Source: PLanc-01 sp035342095 (GTDB lineage: Bacteria > Planctomycetota > Phycisphaerae > Sedimentisphaerales > Anaerobacaceae). Taken from it: a DNA stretch of 64,000 nucleotides. Position numbers and translations under genes: made by a program. The DNA is taken from positions 17,625 through 81,624 of the forward strand of contig DAOQWL010000015.1 of assembly GCA_035342095.1 (NCBI GenBank), written 5' to 3'. Shown here piece by piece: positions 1-9,162 of the stretch (position 1 is its first letter; each line of letters starts with the position of its first letter). The notes beneath the pieces are model-generated. The model was not told the DNA's origin. It saw only the letters and a list, made by a program, of their open reading frames with translations, and did not search any database.

Positions 1-329
1 CGGGCCTCCGCAAGAATCTCGTTCTCCGACGCGAAGTCACTCGTATCCGGGTCGATGACCAGCAGGATCAGGTCGCATTCCTTCAGATCGGCCAGGACCT
101 TGGCCCGCTTCTTGAGGCCCAGCCCGCCGGCCTCGTCCAGACCCGCGGTGTCAAACAGCTTGACCGGGCCCATCCCGTGGATCTCCTGCAACGCGATCTT
201 CGTATCCGCGGTCGTCCCCGGCGTCGGATCGACCAGCGACGTCTGCTGTTGAGTCAGCAGATTCATCACGCTGCTCTTGCCGGAGTTCATCTTCCCGAAT
301 ATGCCAATGTGATCTCGTTCAACGAGCAT
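1..329 (-). CDS. HydF-like GTPase, 3' end beyond window
   Basis: Only the first 109 residues lie in the window; the frame runs off position 1. It reads as a small GTPase domain: P-loop GKMNSGKS at residues 12-19, a switch-I PGTT at 37-40 and the G3 motif DTAG at 60-63. The spacing and wording around these (a GTT followed by D, then GP before the DTAG strand) match HydF, the GTPase scaffold that matures [FeFe]-hydrogenase. The ATG at 329 overlaps the end of truA by 11 bases, implying translational coupling. The Fe-S binding C-terminus of HydF is not visible, so another TrmE/Era-type GTPase cannot be excluded. If HydF, it indicates hydrogen metabolism in an anaerobe. Confidence 0.7.
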   Translation of the reverse strand, partial: MLVERDHIGIFGKMNSGKSSVMNLLTQQQTSLVDPTPGTTADTKIALQEIHGMGPVKLFDTAGLDEAGGLGLKKRAKVLADLKECDLILLVIDPDTSDFASENEILAEA

Positions 330-1080
330 GGTACTTGATCCACATCAGGCACAGGCCGTTGGGTGGTGCGATCGGTCCTGCGGCCTTGCGGTCTCTCGCT
401 TCGAGAATCTCCGGGATCTTCTCCGGCGGCCAACGTCCCAGGCCCACCTCCACCAACGTGCCGACAATATTGCGAACCATGTTATACAGGAAGCCATCGC
501 CCTCGGCTTCGACGTAGATCCAGCGGCCGTCGGTGGCGGGACTCTCGGTGACCTCGCATCGAAAGACCGTCCGGACGGAGTCCTCTCGACGATCCGCCGC
601 AGCGGCGAAGGACTTGAAGTCCTTCTTGCCCACGAGCAGCTTCGCCGCCTCGTTCATTCGCTGCACATCCAGGTTCGCCGCGATGTGCCAGCAGTGTCTC
701 ATGTACAGGACCGGCCGGACCGGGCCGCAGAAGATCGTATAGCGGTAGAGCTTGCAGGTAACGTCCCCGATGACATCGAAACCGACGGGGGCGTCTTCCG
801 CCTTGACAATGACCATGTTCTCCGGCAGGCGGTCGGTGATCGCCCTGGCCAGGTTCTCCGTCGGGATGGGCGAATCGACGCGGAGCAGGCCGACCTGGCC
901 CAGGGCGCTGACGCCCGCGTCGGTCCGGCTGGCGCCGCAGACCCGGGCCCTCGGACCCAGGAGACTGTGGATCGCCTCGGTGAGCACCCCCTGGACGGTC
1001 ACCTCTCCCGGCTGGATCTGCCAGCCGTGATAGTCACAGCCGTCGTAGGCAATCGTCAGTATCACGTTCCGAAGGGCCAT
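319..1080 (-). CDS. truA: tRNA pseudouridine synthase A
   Basis: This 253-residue protein isomerises uridines at positions 38-40 of the tRNA anticodon stem-loop. The catalytic aspartate lies in the RTDAGV motif at residues 52-57 (D54). The N-terminal strand with YDG and FxGW-like residues (YHGWQ) and the C-terminal FLYNMVR motif, which is typical of TruA, are present. The length is normal for bacterial TruA (about 245-270). The next gene downstream starts inside its last codons, so the two are probably co-transcribed. A repeat-rich region separates it from asd upstream. Confidence 0.95.
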   Translation of the reverse strand: MALRNVILTIAYDGCDYHGWQIQPGEVTVQGVLTEAIHSLLGPRARVCGASRTDAGVSALGQVGLLRVDSPIPTENLARAITDRLPENMVIVKAEDAPVGFDVIGDVTCKLYRYTIFCGPVRPVLYMRHCWHIAANLDVQRMNEAAKLLVGKKDFKSFAAAADRREDSVRTVFRCEVTESPATDGRWIYVEAEGDGFLYNMVRNIVGTLVEVGLGRWPPEKIPEILEARDRKAAGPIAPPNGLCLMWIKYHAR

Positions 1081-1097
1081 CTCACAAGGTTCCAGGC

Positions 1098-1257
1098 CTC
1101 AAATCCGAAATCCGAATATCGAAATCCGAAACAAATCCAAAGGATCCAAACCCAAATGATCGAAACGCTATCGCACGTCGGATGATTCGTTTTGGATTTC
1201 GCATTTCGGCCATTCGTGCTTGTTTCGGATTTCGAACTTCGAATTTCGGATTTCGAT
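1098..1257. repeat. AT-rich inverted repeat element between truA and asd
   Basis: The left arm (about 1098-1143) is built of repeated 'aaatccgaaatc'-like units, and the right arm (about 1190-1257) carries the reverse complement ('tttggatttcg', 'gtttcggatttcg'). The two could fold into a long imperfect hairpin. Base composition is clearly lower in GC than the flanks. Short ORFs across it are low-complexity and not believable. The element type resembles dispersed palindromic repeats often seen between planctomycete genes (family knowledge); mobility is inferred. Confidence 0.65.
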
Positions 1258-1330
1258 AAAGAACAGAGCCGCCCAGGCGGATCTCCCGAGCGGCTCCGAA
1301 TGACAACGTGACAACGGTCAGAACTCCGAT

Positions 1331-2329
1331 CTACAACAGCTCGGCGATCTGGACGGCGTTCAGGGCGGCGCCCTTGCGGAGCTGATCGCCGGAGACCCAG
1401 AGGTTGATGCCGCGATTGCCCGGCAGCGACTCGTCCTGTCGGATACGTCCGACAAGGACGTCGTCCTTGCCGCTGGCGTCGATGGGCATCGGGAACCGGT
1501 TGTGCTCGCGGTCATCGAGGACCGTCACGCCCGGCGCGGTCTTGAGGATGTTCCGGACCTCGTCCGGCGTGATCGCGTTCGTGAACTCCAGGTTGATGCT
1601 CTCGCAGTGGGCCCGCATCACCGGGATGCGAACGCACGTCGCGGTCACCGCGATGGTCGGGCAATCGAAGATCTTGCGGGTCTCCTTGACCAGCTTCGTC
1701 TCCTCCTCGTTGTAGCCGTTGGGGCCGAGCGCCGAGTTGTGACTGAAGCAGTTGAACGCGATCTGGTGCGGGAACACGTTCTTCGTCGGCGGTTTACCTT
1801 CCAGGATCTCCCGGCTCTGGGCCTCCAGCTCCAGCATGGCGGACATGCCCGCGCCGCTGGCGGCCTGGTAGGTGCTCACGACCATCCTCTTGACCGGATT
1901 GACCTTGTGCAGCGGCCAGACCGGCACGATCCCGATGATCGTCGAGCAGTTCGGGTTCGCGATGATCCCCTTGTGCTTCTGGATCATCTGCGGATTGATC
2001 TCGGGGATGACCAGCGGGACCTCGGGGTCCATGCGGTAGGCGGACGAATTGTCGACGACCACCGCGCCGGCCTTGACCGCCGCAGGGGCGAACTCCCGGC
2101 TCCGCGAAGCACCCGCGCTGAACAGCGCGATGTCGATGCCCTTGAAACTATCCTTCGTCATTTCCTCGACGGTATATGTCTTGCCCTTGAAGGTCATCGT
2201 CTTTCCCGCGGACCGGCTGCTCGCCAGCACCTTGAGCGACTGGAAGGGGAAGTTGCGCTCTTCGATGATGCTCAGAAACTCCTGACCGACGGCGCCGGTC
2301 ACGCCTGCAATCGCCAGTCTGTACGCCAT
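1331..2329 (-). CDS. asd: Aspartate-semialdehyde dehydrogenase
   Basis: It makes L-aspartate semialdehyde from aspartyl phosphate with NADPH, feeding lysine/diaminopimelate, threonine and methionine. The protein is 332 residues, normal for the family. The N-terminal Rossmann motif GVTGAVGQE occupies residues 9-17. The nucleophilic cysteine is C128 in NPNCST, and the RIPVMRAHCE segment near residue 241 holds the catalytic histidine. The open frame extends 100 codons further upstream, but the ATG at 2329 has a GAGGAG ribosome site and matches the family N-terminus, so the extension is rejected. A promoter lies at 2424-2452. Confidence 0.95.
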   Translation of the reverse strand: MAYRLAIAGVTGAVGQEFLSIIEERNFPFQSLKVLASSRSAGKTMTFKGKTYTVEEMTKDSFKGIDIALFSAGASRSREFAPAAVKAGAVVVDNSSAYRMDPEVPLVIPEINPQMIQKHKGIIANPNCSTIIGIVPVWPLHKVNPVKRMVVSTYQAASGAGMSAMLELEAQSREILEGKPPTKNVFPHQIAFNCFSHNSALGPNGYNEEETKLVKETRKIFDCPTIAVTATCVRIPVMRAHCESINLEFTNAITPDEVRNILKTAPGVTVLDDREHNRFPMPIDASGKDDVLVGRIRQDESLPGNRGINLWVSGDQLRKGAALNAVQIAELL

Positions 2330-2423
2330 GCTCGAACACTCCTCAGAACCGTGAAACCCGGCGGATGAGCAGCCAAACGATGGCCGTCCACAGGGTCTTG
2401 CCGCGGAATCGAAATAAACCTTC

Positions 2424-2452
2424 AAGATACAATATGAAGCCGCAGAGTGCAA
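2424..2452 (-). promoter_or_regulatory. Sigma-70-like promoter of asd
   Basis: On the minus strand TTGCAC and TATCTT are separated by 17 bases. The implied start of transcription is near 2417, about 88 bases before the asd start codon. Read by eye. Confidence 0.5.
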
Positions 2453-2477
2453 GACGCACAGGCCTAATATCTCGCAT

Positions 2478-3422
2478 TCATTTTGCTTCTGCAACCGCAG
2501 ACGATCCGTGCCTCTGCCAGATCGAAGCCATAATCGATGCAGTGATGATGCACACAAAGACGAATACGGCCGTCGGCATGGTGGCTCCAGGGCCGAAATG
2601 TTTGAGCGCCAGCACGGTGCCGAGACCCGCATTCTGCATGCCGATCTCGATTGTCAGGGTCCGACGACGGGCCACGTCCATGCGAAAGAGCGATCCAACG
2701 CCGTAGCCGCTCAACATGCCGCGGAGGTTGAGAACCACTACGGCAATCAGGACAATCCCTCTGAGTTCCTGCAGCCGGTCCCGGTTCAGCGCGATCACCA
2801 GGGAGCAGATGAAAACGATGAAGGTAGCCGAGATAGCCGGGAAGATGGGCAGGACCTTCCGCAACCTCTCGCCCAGGAAGTGCCGCACCGCAAACCCGAC
2901 GAACAGCGGAATGATGACCATGAGCATCAGATCGACCATCATGCTGACGATCGAGACGTCGAACTCCGTGCCGCTGGCCAGCAGAAAGGTCAAGGTCGGC
3001 GTCAGAACCGGGCACAACGCGGTCGAGACCGTCGTGAGCGAGACGGAATAGGCGGTGTCAGCCTTGGCTATGTAGCTCATCACATTGCTGGACATGGCTC
3101 CCGGCGCCGCGCCGGTCAGGATCAGCCCGATCGCCAGCTCGTCAGGCAGCCGCAACAGTCGCGAAACCACGAATGCCCCCAGCGGCATGATCGTGAACTG
3201 GGCGACCGAGCCGATCAGGACAATCGTGGGACTCCTGAGAATGCGGCGAAAGTCCTCCATCTGGAGCACGACCCCGATCCCGAACATGGTCAGGGCAAAG
3301 AACCACTTGTTCCCAGGTTCGAGAAGCCTGAACGGCGCCGGCCAGACATAGGCCACGGCTCCAAACACGACCACCCAAATCGCGAAGTACCGCGTGTAGA
3401 TGGAAAGGATCTTCTCAAACAT
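2478..3422 (-). CDS. Bile acid:sodium symporter (BASS) family transporter
   Basis: A 314-residue integral membrane protein with about nine or ten hydrophobic segments and the SBF/BASS signatures: an early GIGVVLQMEDF segment, the GAAPGAMSSNVMSYIAK stretch (the conserved SNVxxYxA-type core) and an LTP-rich helix pair. BASS proteins move organic anions with Na+; the substrate here is unknown and need not be a bile acid. The ATG at 3422 matches the usual family N-terminus; the frame remains open upstream to 3572. It lies between metK and asd on the same strand but has its own space on both sides, so a shared operon is uncertain. Confidence 0.85.
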   Translation of the reverse strand: MFEKILSIYTRYFAIWVVVFGAVAYVWPAPFRLLEPGNKWFFALTMFGIGVVLQMEDFRRILRSPTIVLIGSVAQFTIMPLGAFVVSRLLRLPDELAIGLILTGAAPGAMSSNVMSYIAKADTAYSVSLTTVSTALCPVLTPTLTFLLASGTEFDVSIVSMMVDLMLMVIIPLFVGFAVRHFLGERLRKVLPIFPAISATFIVFICSLVIALNRDRLQELRGIVLIAVVVLNLRGMLSGYGVGSLFRMDVARRRTLTIEIGMQNAGLGTVLALKHFGPGATMPTAVFVFVCIITASIMASIWQRHGSSAVAEAK

Positions 3423-3476
3423 ACCGTCGCAGCACCAAGGAGCTTGTCCCATCGAGTCCGTCGCATGGACTGGGCG

Positions 3477-3505
3477 AAAGAAAAGCCCGGCGCAGGACCG
3501 GGCTT
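3477..3505 (-). terminator. Rho-independent terminator after metK
   Basis: An 8-bp perfect stem (AAGCCCGG / CCGGGCTT) with a 7-base loop is followed on the minus strand by a T-rich tract (TTTTCTTTC). It lies just downstream of the metK stop codon. Confidence 0.8.
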
Positions 3506-3531
3506 CTGGATAGAACACGTTGTACGATTGG

Positions 3532-4734
3532 CTACTTGCCGGGCTTGAACCCCACAGCCTTCTGAAGAGCACGGACCATGTCGGTCTTCTCCCAGGTGAA
3601 GTTCGGCAGGTTCCGGCCGAAGTGGCCGCCGGAAGCCGTCTCCGCGAAGATCGGCCGACGGAGCTTCAGATGATCGATCATGCCCTTGGGCGTCAGGGGG
3701 AACAGCTCGCGAACCGCCTGGCTGATCTTCGTCTCGCTGACCTTGGCGGTGCCCTGGGTGTTCACGAGCACGCTCGTCGGCTCGGCCACGCCGATGGCGT
3801 AGGAAAGCTGGACTTCGCAACAGTCGGCCAAGCCGGCAGCAACGACGTTCTTGGCGATGTAGCGGGCCATGTAACAGGCGGTGCGGTCCACCTTGGTGGG
3901 GTCCTTGCCGCTGAAGGCCCCGCCGCCGTGACGTCCCCAGCCGCCGTAGGTGTCGACGATGATCTTGCGCCCGGTCAGGCCGCAGTCGCCCTTGGGACCG
4001 CCGATCTCGAACCGGCCCGTCGGGTTCACATGGTACTTGGTCGTCTTGTCGATGAACTTGGAAGGAATAACCGGCAGAATGACCTTCTCGATCACTTCCT
4101 TTCGCAGCTCCCGGTGGCTGACGTCCGGGGCGTGCTGCGTGGAAACCACCACCGTGTTCACCCGCACCGGCTTGCCGTCCTTGTACTCGACCGTCACCTG
4201 GCTCTTGCCGTCCGGACGGAGCCAGGGCAGCTTGCCGGTCTGGCGGAGCTTCTCGAGCTGGAGCGTCAGCTTGTGGGCCAACTGGATCGGCAACGGCATC
4301 AGGGCCGGCGTCTCGTTACAGGCGAAACCGAACATCAGGCCCTGGTCGCCTGCGCCCTGCTCCTTATGGAGCCCCTGCCCTTCTGTTACGCCCTGCGAGA
4401 TATCGGGACTCTGCTTGCAGATCGACACAAGGACGGCGCAGTCGTCATAGTGGAAGCCCATCGCAGGGTCGTCGTAGCCGATCTTCTTGATCGCCTCTCT
4501 GGCGACTTGGGCGATATCCACCGAGGCCTTCGAGGTGATCTCGCCGGCGACAACGACCATGTCGTTCTTCACCAGCGTCTCGCACGCAACCCGGCTGAAC
4601 GGGTCCTTCGCGAGCATCGCGTCGAGGACGGAGTCCGAGATGCAATCCGCCACCTTGTCGGGGTGGCCCATCGTCACCGACTCGCTGGTGAACAGGTAGT
4701 TGTGCATGTCGCAGTTGGGGTTCGTCGAATTCAT
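3532..4734 (-). CDS. metK: S-adenosylmethionine synthetase
   Basis: It forms S-adenosylmethionine from methionine and ATP and is the methyl and radical-SAM cofactor supplier for enzymes such as those at 17.8 and 33.2 kb. The protein is about 400 residues. Visible signatures are FTSESV and GHPDK at residues 16-27, GAGDQG in the middle and GGGAFSGKDPTKVDR in the P-loop-like region. The start at 4734 gives the normal family N-terminus; an in-frame ATG at 4746 is a close alternative, and the ribosome site (a GGGG/GAGGA cluster) does not settle which is used. A strong promoter is at 4834-4862 and a terminator follows the gene. Confidence 0.95.
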   Translation of the reverse strand: MNSTNPNCDMHNYLFTSESVTMGHPDKVADCISDSVLDAMLAKDPFSRVACETLVKNDMVVVAGEITSKASVDIAQVAREAIKKIGYDDPAMGFHYDDCAVLVSICKQSPDISQGVTEGQGLHKEQGAGDQGLMFGFACNETPALMPLPIQLAHKLTLQLEKLRQTGKLPWLRPDGKSQVTVEYKDGKPVRVNTVVVSTQHAPDVSHRELRKEVIEKVILPVIPSKFIDKTTKYHVNPTGRFEIGGPKGDCGLTGRKIIVDTYGGWGRHGGGAFSGKDPTKVDRTACYMARYIAKNVVAAGLADCCEVQLSYAIGVAEPTSVLVNTQGTAKVSETKISQAVRELFPLTPKGMIDHLKLRRPIFAETASGGHFGRNLPNFTWEKTDMVRALQKAVGFKPGK

Positions 4735-4833
4735 TCTCTTTGCCATCCCCTGGGGTATCCTCAATAGAGTCCACGATTCAATTCGAAGGCAGAGACCCTT
4801 CTCTGCGCGAGCGCCCACGATGGGCGAAGCAAG

Positions 4834-4862
4834 ATAGTAAGTTGTTGGCGCCAAATCGTCAA
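4834..4862 (-). promoter_or_regulatory. Strong sigma-70-like promoter of metK with structured leader
   Basis: On the minus strand TTGACG and TACTAT are spaced by exactly 17 bases. The roughly 90-base leader contains two small hairpins (4812-4826, and 4789-4806 with a 7-bp stem). I do not recognise a SAM riboswitch in it. Confidence 0.65.
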
Positions 4863-4879
4863 CAGCAAATCGTGCCTGA

Positions 4880-7360
4880 CTACGGGGCAACCGCGTGGTC
4901 GTAGATCCGCACGTCGTCGATCAGGCCCGACCAGAAAGTGCCGGCTTCCAGGCCCTTGCCGACTCCGAAGCAGAAACCGTTCATACCCCCGACCAAGCTG
5001 GTTTGGGTGTCCCTGGCCACTTCCACATCGTCGACATAGAGAATCCTGTCGGTGCCGTCCCTCAGGAGGCCTATCCGGTGCCAGTTGCCATCCGTGATGA
5101 CGACCTTTGAGGCAAGTGTCCGCCCGGACTGACTGACGAGTGCTTTCAGTTCTGTCGCAAGTCTTCCGCCGGAATCGGCCAAGAGCCAATTTGCACCGTT
5201 CTTCTGGGATAGAATGACCTGCCCAGCAACTCCACCCTTCATCCACACAAACACGCTGAACGGCCCGGAATAAGGGTTCAGAATGAAAGGCGTGCTCGCA
5301 TAGGCATCCACGCCACCAAGCTGCAGGGCTCCGCCCACCATCCCGCCGGTCGGCTGCCAGGTAACACCGCCATGTAGGGTACCGTCGCGATGGTTGATGC
5401 CGTCGTGGGCAATATCCCCCTCGCTCTCGTCCAGTTTCCAGTGGGCGATCAGGCCCAACTCGGGGATCTGCGCACCGAGATACTGGGTCAGAAACACAAC
5501 ATCGTTGGCATCGACCACGCCGTCGCGTTTCTTCGCAGGAGCGATATCAGCCAAGAGGTCATTGCTGTCGGTGGCCGCATTCACAATCGCGAGGTCCTGC
5601 TCGTCCACCTTCCAGTCCTTGTTCAGATCGCAGCGGTAGGCCAGAACCATATCCAGCGCAGCCCTCGCATCCACCCGCCCCCAACCGTAGTAGTCGTCAC
5701 GTCCCGGATCGCCCAAGTCTTTTGCAGATCGCTCCAAGAAATGGCGGACCTCGTCGCTGGTCAGGTTGGGCTCGATAGACAGAATCAGGGCTGCCACGCC
5801 GGCGGCGACGGGACAGGCCCCTGACGTACCGCCCATCGCCGTGTAGTCCACGACATTGGGGTCAAATGGATCCATGTTCCATCCCTGAGGCCCGCTGATG
5901 TCTGTAGTCCAAGTCCACCCCATTCCCTTGGTCACGAGCCAATCATCGTCTGTGTATCCCGGTCCGCTCGGAGCAACAATGTCCAGCTCCGATCCGTAGT
6001 TGCTGTAGTAACAACGCAGATCGTTGTGGTCCGTGGCCCCCACGCTAATGACTTCTCGGTACTTCGGCGGGTATGACGGCATTTGACGCGAGTCATTACC
6101 CGCGACGAAAAACACAACACACCCTTTCCCACCACGGCCCGTGCCGCCAATCCTGGTGATATCAACTATGGCAGACTGGATGATTGGCGTGGGGGACCAA
6201 CTATAATCCCAGCTGTTACTGAGGACATCGGCGCCTCGATCTGACGCCCACCGGAAAGCTGTTGCGAAATCAGCCTCCGTGAGAATCACGTAGGTGCCAA
6301 CAGGCTGCACGCAAAATCCTCGGACAGGCATGACCTTGCAGTCCCAAGTGACCCCGCTGACACCGATGCCGTTGTTTCCTTGTGCAGCCACAAGCCCGGC
6401 ACACATAGTGCCGTGGGTATTACCCGGCTCGTCAAGCACCGGATCCGGCTGATCATCGTTATCTATGAAATCATACCCGGCTCCCAGGTTGTTCACCAAG
6501 TCAGGGTGCTTGCTGTCCGCGCCAGCGTCAACCACGGCAACCACGATGTTCGGGTCACCAGTTGTGATCTCCCAGGCTGCGGGAGCGCGAATGTCAGCAC
6601 CGGGTGTGCCGCCGGACTGACCGGTGTTGTGCAGATGCCATTGCATCGGGAAATACTCGTCGTTCGGAAACACGCCGGGAGCGTTGGCGTCCTCTCCTGC
6701 CGATGCAAGACACAGTTCTCCGGCAGGAGCACGAACCGCCGACACGGATTGGCCACACAATCTGGGCTGAAATGCCCTGTTAGGGCAGGCCCATTCAACC
6801 TCTGGAACTTGGCCCAGTTCCTCTACGGCGGCGAACACCGACTCCGCATCCGGCCCGAGAACCTCCAGGAGGTACTCCTGCTCCGTGAATTCCATCCGCT
6901 TTCGGATTGTGCATCCGGTGGATTCGCAGAGCCTCTGGACTTCGCCCATCGCCACGCCCGGCTTCACCCGTACGACGATCTCCGGGAGGATGGCAACGGT
7001 CTCGCCATTCGACGAGAACAGGGGTGTGGCGTAAGCAATCTGCCTGCTGGTTCGGAGCGAGCGAATCATCTCTTCCTTCTCCCCGCCCCGGCCGTCGTTC
7101 TCCACGACCCAGACACCACGACGATCCGACCCACCGACCGGTGTTGTGTCCTCGGCGTCGATGGCCGAAATGCCAGCCAGTGCGTGGATGCCACCTGTTT
7201 TCTCGACCAGCTTGACGACATATCCCCTCTCCGGCTGCGGCACGAACTCCAGCCGCTCGCCTGCCACCGTCAGGCTGTACATCCTGGCCCAGGCAAATGC
7301 GGGATAGAGAAACAACGACGTCATTACTGTCCCGACCCACAAAGAGTGTCTTGCGCCCAT
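4880..7360 (-). CDS. Secreted subtilisin-family serine protease with dockerin and LamG-like domains
   Basis: An 826-residue exported protease. Order of parts: signal peptide (residues 1-25), an N-terminal prodomain-like region to about 220, and an S8 catalytic domain with Asp278 in VVDAGAD, His316 in THGTMCAG and Ser513 in GGTSGACPVAAG. A type I dockerin-like pair of Ca-binding loops follows (about 575-631), then a concanavalin/LamG-like domain (about 638-826). The ATG at 7360 has a GGAGGA ribosome site seven bases upstream and begins the signal peptide, so upstream ATGs are rejected. The dockerin suggests docking to a cohesin, but no cohesin is seen in this window. The role is extracellular protein degradation. 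Confidence 0.93.
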   Translation of the reverse strand: MGARHSLWVGTVMTSLFLYPAFAWARMYSLTVAGERLEFVPQPERGYVVKLVEKTGGIHALAGISAIDAEDTTPVGGSDRRGVWVVENDGRGGEKEEMIRSLRTSRQIAYATPLFSSNGETVAILPEIVVRVKPGVAMGEVQRLCESTGCTIRKRMEFTEQEYLLEVLGPDAESVFAAVEELGQVPEVEWACPNRAFQPRLCGQSVSAVRAPAGELCLASAGEDANAPGVFPNDEYFPMQWHLHNTGQSGGTPGADIRAPAAWEITTGDPNIVVAVVDAGADSKHPDLVNNLGAGYDFIDNDDQPDPVLDEPGNTHGTMCAGLVAAQGNNGIGVSGVTWDCKVMPVRGFCVQPVGTYVILTEADFATAFRWASDRGADVLSNSWDYSWSPTPIIQSAIVDITRIGGTGRGGKGCVVFFVAGNDSRQMPSYPPKYREVISVGATDHNDLRCYYSNYGSELDIVAPSGPGYTDDDWLVTKGMGWTWTTDISGPQGWNMDPFDPNVVDYTAMGGTSGACPVAAGVAALILSIEPNLTSDEVRHFLERSAKDLGDPGRDDYYGWGRVDARAALDMVLAYRCDLNKDWKVDEQDLAIVNAATDSNDLLADIAPAKKRDGVVDANDVVFLTQYLGAQIPELGLIAHWKLDESEGDIAHDGINHRDGTLHGGVTWQPTGGMVGGALQLGGVDAYASTPFILNPYSGPFSVFVWMKGGVAGQVILSQKNGANWLLADSGGRLATELKALVSQSGRTLASKVVITDGNWHRIGLLRDGTDRILYVDDVEVARDTQTSLVGGMNGFCFGVGKGLEAGTFWSGLIDDVRIYDHAVAP

Positions 7361-7896
7361 GGTTGATCCTCCGTTTGAGTTGTCGATCCACAGTGTTCGT
7401 CTCAGGTTGCCATACGTCATGGCTACACGCTGCAAGATACGCTCGGTGCATGACTCCTCAGTAACTGAGTAGACACCACCCTTTCTCTCCCGCCGCGTGA
7501 AATCAGACTGTACGGTGTCATCGAGCAGGAAGCGGAATCAAGGCAGACGCAGAGAGAGTGGTCGCATCAGGACAGGAATGCGGAGTAGTCCGGGGTGTGC
7601 ACGGCGGCGATGCGACGCGATGGCCTCATTCTTCACCGCTCCTTTCATCCATCAGCTTACCACGATGCGTAATGCAGTCAAGGCATTTCCGCGAGTGATC
7701 CTGCCGGAGCCTCTGACGGTCGGCCGGTGCACAGGGTCGCTGGTGATAGGAAAGGGGGTGCCCCCGCCAAGAACGACTTTATCGGTCCTGAGGGACAGAA
7801 CAGGTCGTGAGGCCTCGATTTCGCTTGACAGAAAGGGCCGGAATACGTTAAGCTGGATAAAATGGCCGGAGGATCGTTGAAAGGGATGCAACCGAA
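7361..7896. other. Intergenic region, no supported gene
   Basis: This is the divergent gap between the subtilase and the exported protein at 7897. A 127-codon open frame on the plus strand (7497-7880) has arginine-rich, low-complexity content and no ribosome site, so it is not called. Apart from the promoter near its right end I see nothing in it. Confidence 0.5.
7825..7853 (+). promoter_or_regulatory. Sigma-70-like promoter for 7897 gene cluster
   Basis: TTGACA is followed after 17 bases by TTAAGC. The -35 box is perfect and the -10 is weak. It lies 44 bases upstream of the start codon at 7897. Confidence 0.45.
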
Positions 7897-9090
7897 ATGA
7901 TAGTAAGACGTGCGTTTTCTGCCATCCGAGCCCGACGCGCAGCGGCGCTGCGGGCCCGCCGCACAGCGGTGCTGGGGGTTGGTTGTCTGGTCTTGACGTG
8001 GCTCTCGATCTCGAATGCTCAAGTGGACAGCCGGCGGATCGACGAGGTCATCAAGAAGAGCGTCCTGACCCAGCAGGATTTCGAAATCATCGACGCCTTT
8101 GCTGCCGACGCCATCGGACGGCTGGTTCGGACCGTCGATTTCACGGAGGTGGCGAAGACACGCGCCTCGATCGTTAGCCACCAGAGCGCCCAAGCCCAGT
8201 ACGCCCAGCGGTTCTCCGAGGCATGCCTTCGCGAGATCCTCAAGGGTTTCGACTACGCGACGAACGAAATCACCGACCCGCAGAGACGATTCAAGGTCTT
8301 CGCCAACCTGCTGATCCTCGCCCATGAGATGAACGATCCCCGACTCGTGGATGTGGGCATTCGTATGATCGGACACGAAGCCGATGCGGTCCGGTACTGG
8401 GCGGTCCGTGCGGCGACCAGCCCGGCCATGTGGGAGAAGCTCAGCCAGGATCAGGCAGCCGCAGCAACGGCATCGAGCAAGATCCTCGAGGCCTGCGACA
8501 AAGCTGTCCAGACCAGCAGCGCGGAAGTCCTGAACGTGATGGCCCAGTTCGCAGGACGGTATGACACCCCAACGGCCGTGAACCTGCTCGTCCACATCGC
8601 GGACGTCCGCGCGAAAGACTATGCCGACTGGGCAGTGAGATACGAGCTCGTGGACAAGACGATCCTCAGACTGCTCGGCAACAAGATCGGCTCCACCGGC
8701 AGTTCCAACGAGCAGGCCGCCAAGGCATTCGCCCAGCTCTATTCCTACGCAATCCAGCGCTACATCCGCGGAATGCAGAACAACATGCTCCGGGGCATGT
8801 CGCAGAATTACCTGGCGTCGGTCTTGATCGAGACGGAAGAGCAGTGCCTCGGCAAGCTGCTGGGCGGGACGCAGACGGGGATTCGACGGGCGCTCGAAGG
8901 CGGGGACCTGAACGCACTCCAGGCGGAACACGACCGGCTCCTGGGCGGGTCCAATCAGCCGGGAGTCCTTCCCACCAGGCTCAACTTCTCCTATGGCGCC
9001 GCAGGCGCCGCACGAACGGCGCCTCTGGCATTGCCCGAACCTAAGCAGAACAAGGCCTCCGCGGAGGCACAACCCTCGGCCCAACCGTAG
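7897..9090 (+). CDS. Exported hypothetical protein, helical repeat-like
   Basis: The function is not recognised. The 397-residue product has an arginine-rich N-terminus (residues 1-22) followed by a hydrophobic stretch (VLGVGCLVLTWLS) that reads as a signal peptide or anchor, with a likely mature start near SNAQ. The body is almost entirely alpha-helical in composition and resembles HEAT-like repeat proteins around DPRLVDVGIRMIG. The C-terminal 50 residues are alanine- and proline-rich. It is followed closely by a small lipoprotein and a STAS protein on the same strand, so the three may form one transcription unit. Confidence 0.7.
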   Translation: MIVRRAFSAIRARRAAALRARRTAVLGVGCLVLTWLSISNAQVDSRRIDEVIKKSVLTQQDFEIIDAFAADAIGRLVRTVDFTEVAKTRASIVSHQSAQAQYAQRFSEACLREILKGFDYATNEITDPQRRFKVFANLLILAHEMNDPRLVDVGIRMIGHEADAVRYWAVRAATSPAMWEKLSQDQAAAATASSKILEACDKAVQTSSAEVLNVMAQFAGRYDTPTAVNLLVHIADVRAKDYADWAVRYELVDKTILRLLGNKIGSTGSSNEQAAKAFAQLYSYAIQRYIRGMQNNMLRGMSQNYLASVLIETEEQCLGKLLGGTQTGIRRALEGGDLNALQAEHDRLLGGSNQPGVLPTRLNFSYGAAGAARTAPLALPEPKQNKASAEAQPSAQP

Positions 9091-9162
9091 AGATCGGGAG
9101 CAATGCCCGGTTCCACTGTAGGCAACGAGCGCCTGTGGCCGATATCACGGGGGGAATACACT

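Noticed and set aside
4735..4833. SAM riboswitch in the metK leader
   Set aside because: Two small hairpins are present, but none of the conserved SAM-riboswitch core could be recognised.
7497..7880. 127-codon open frame in an intergenic gap
   Set aside because: Arginine-rich low-complexity content, no ribosome site, and it overlaps the promoter of the next gene.
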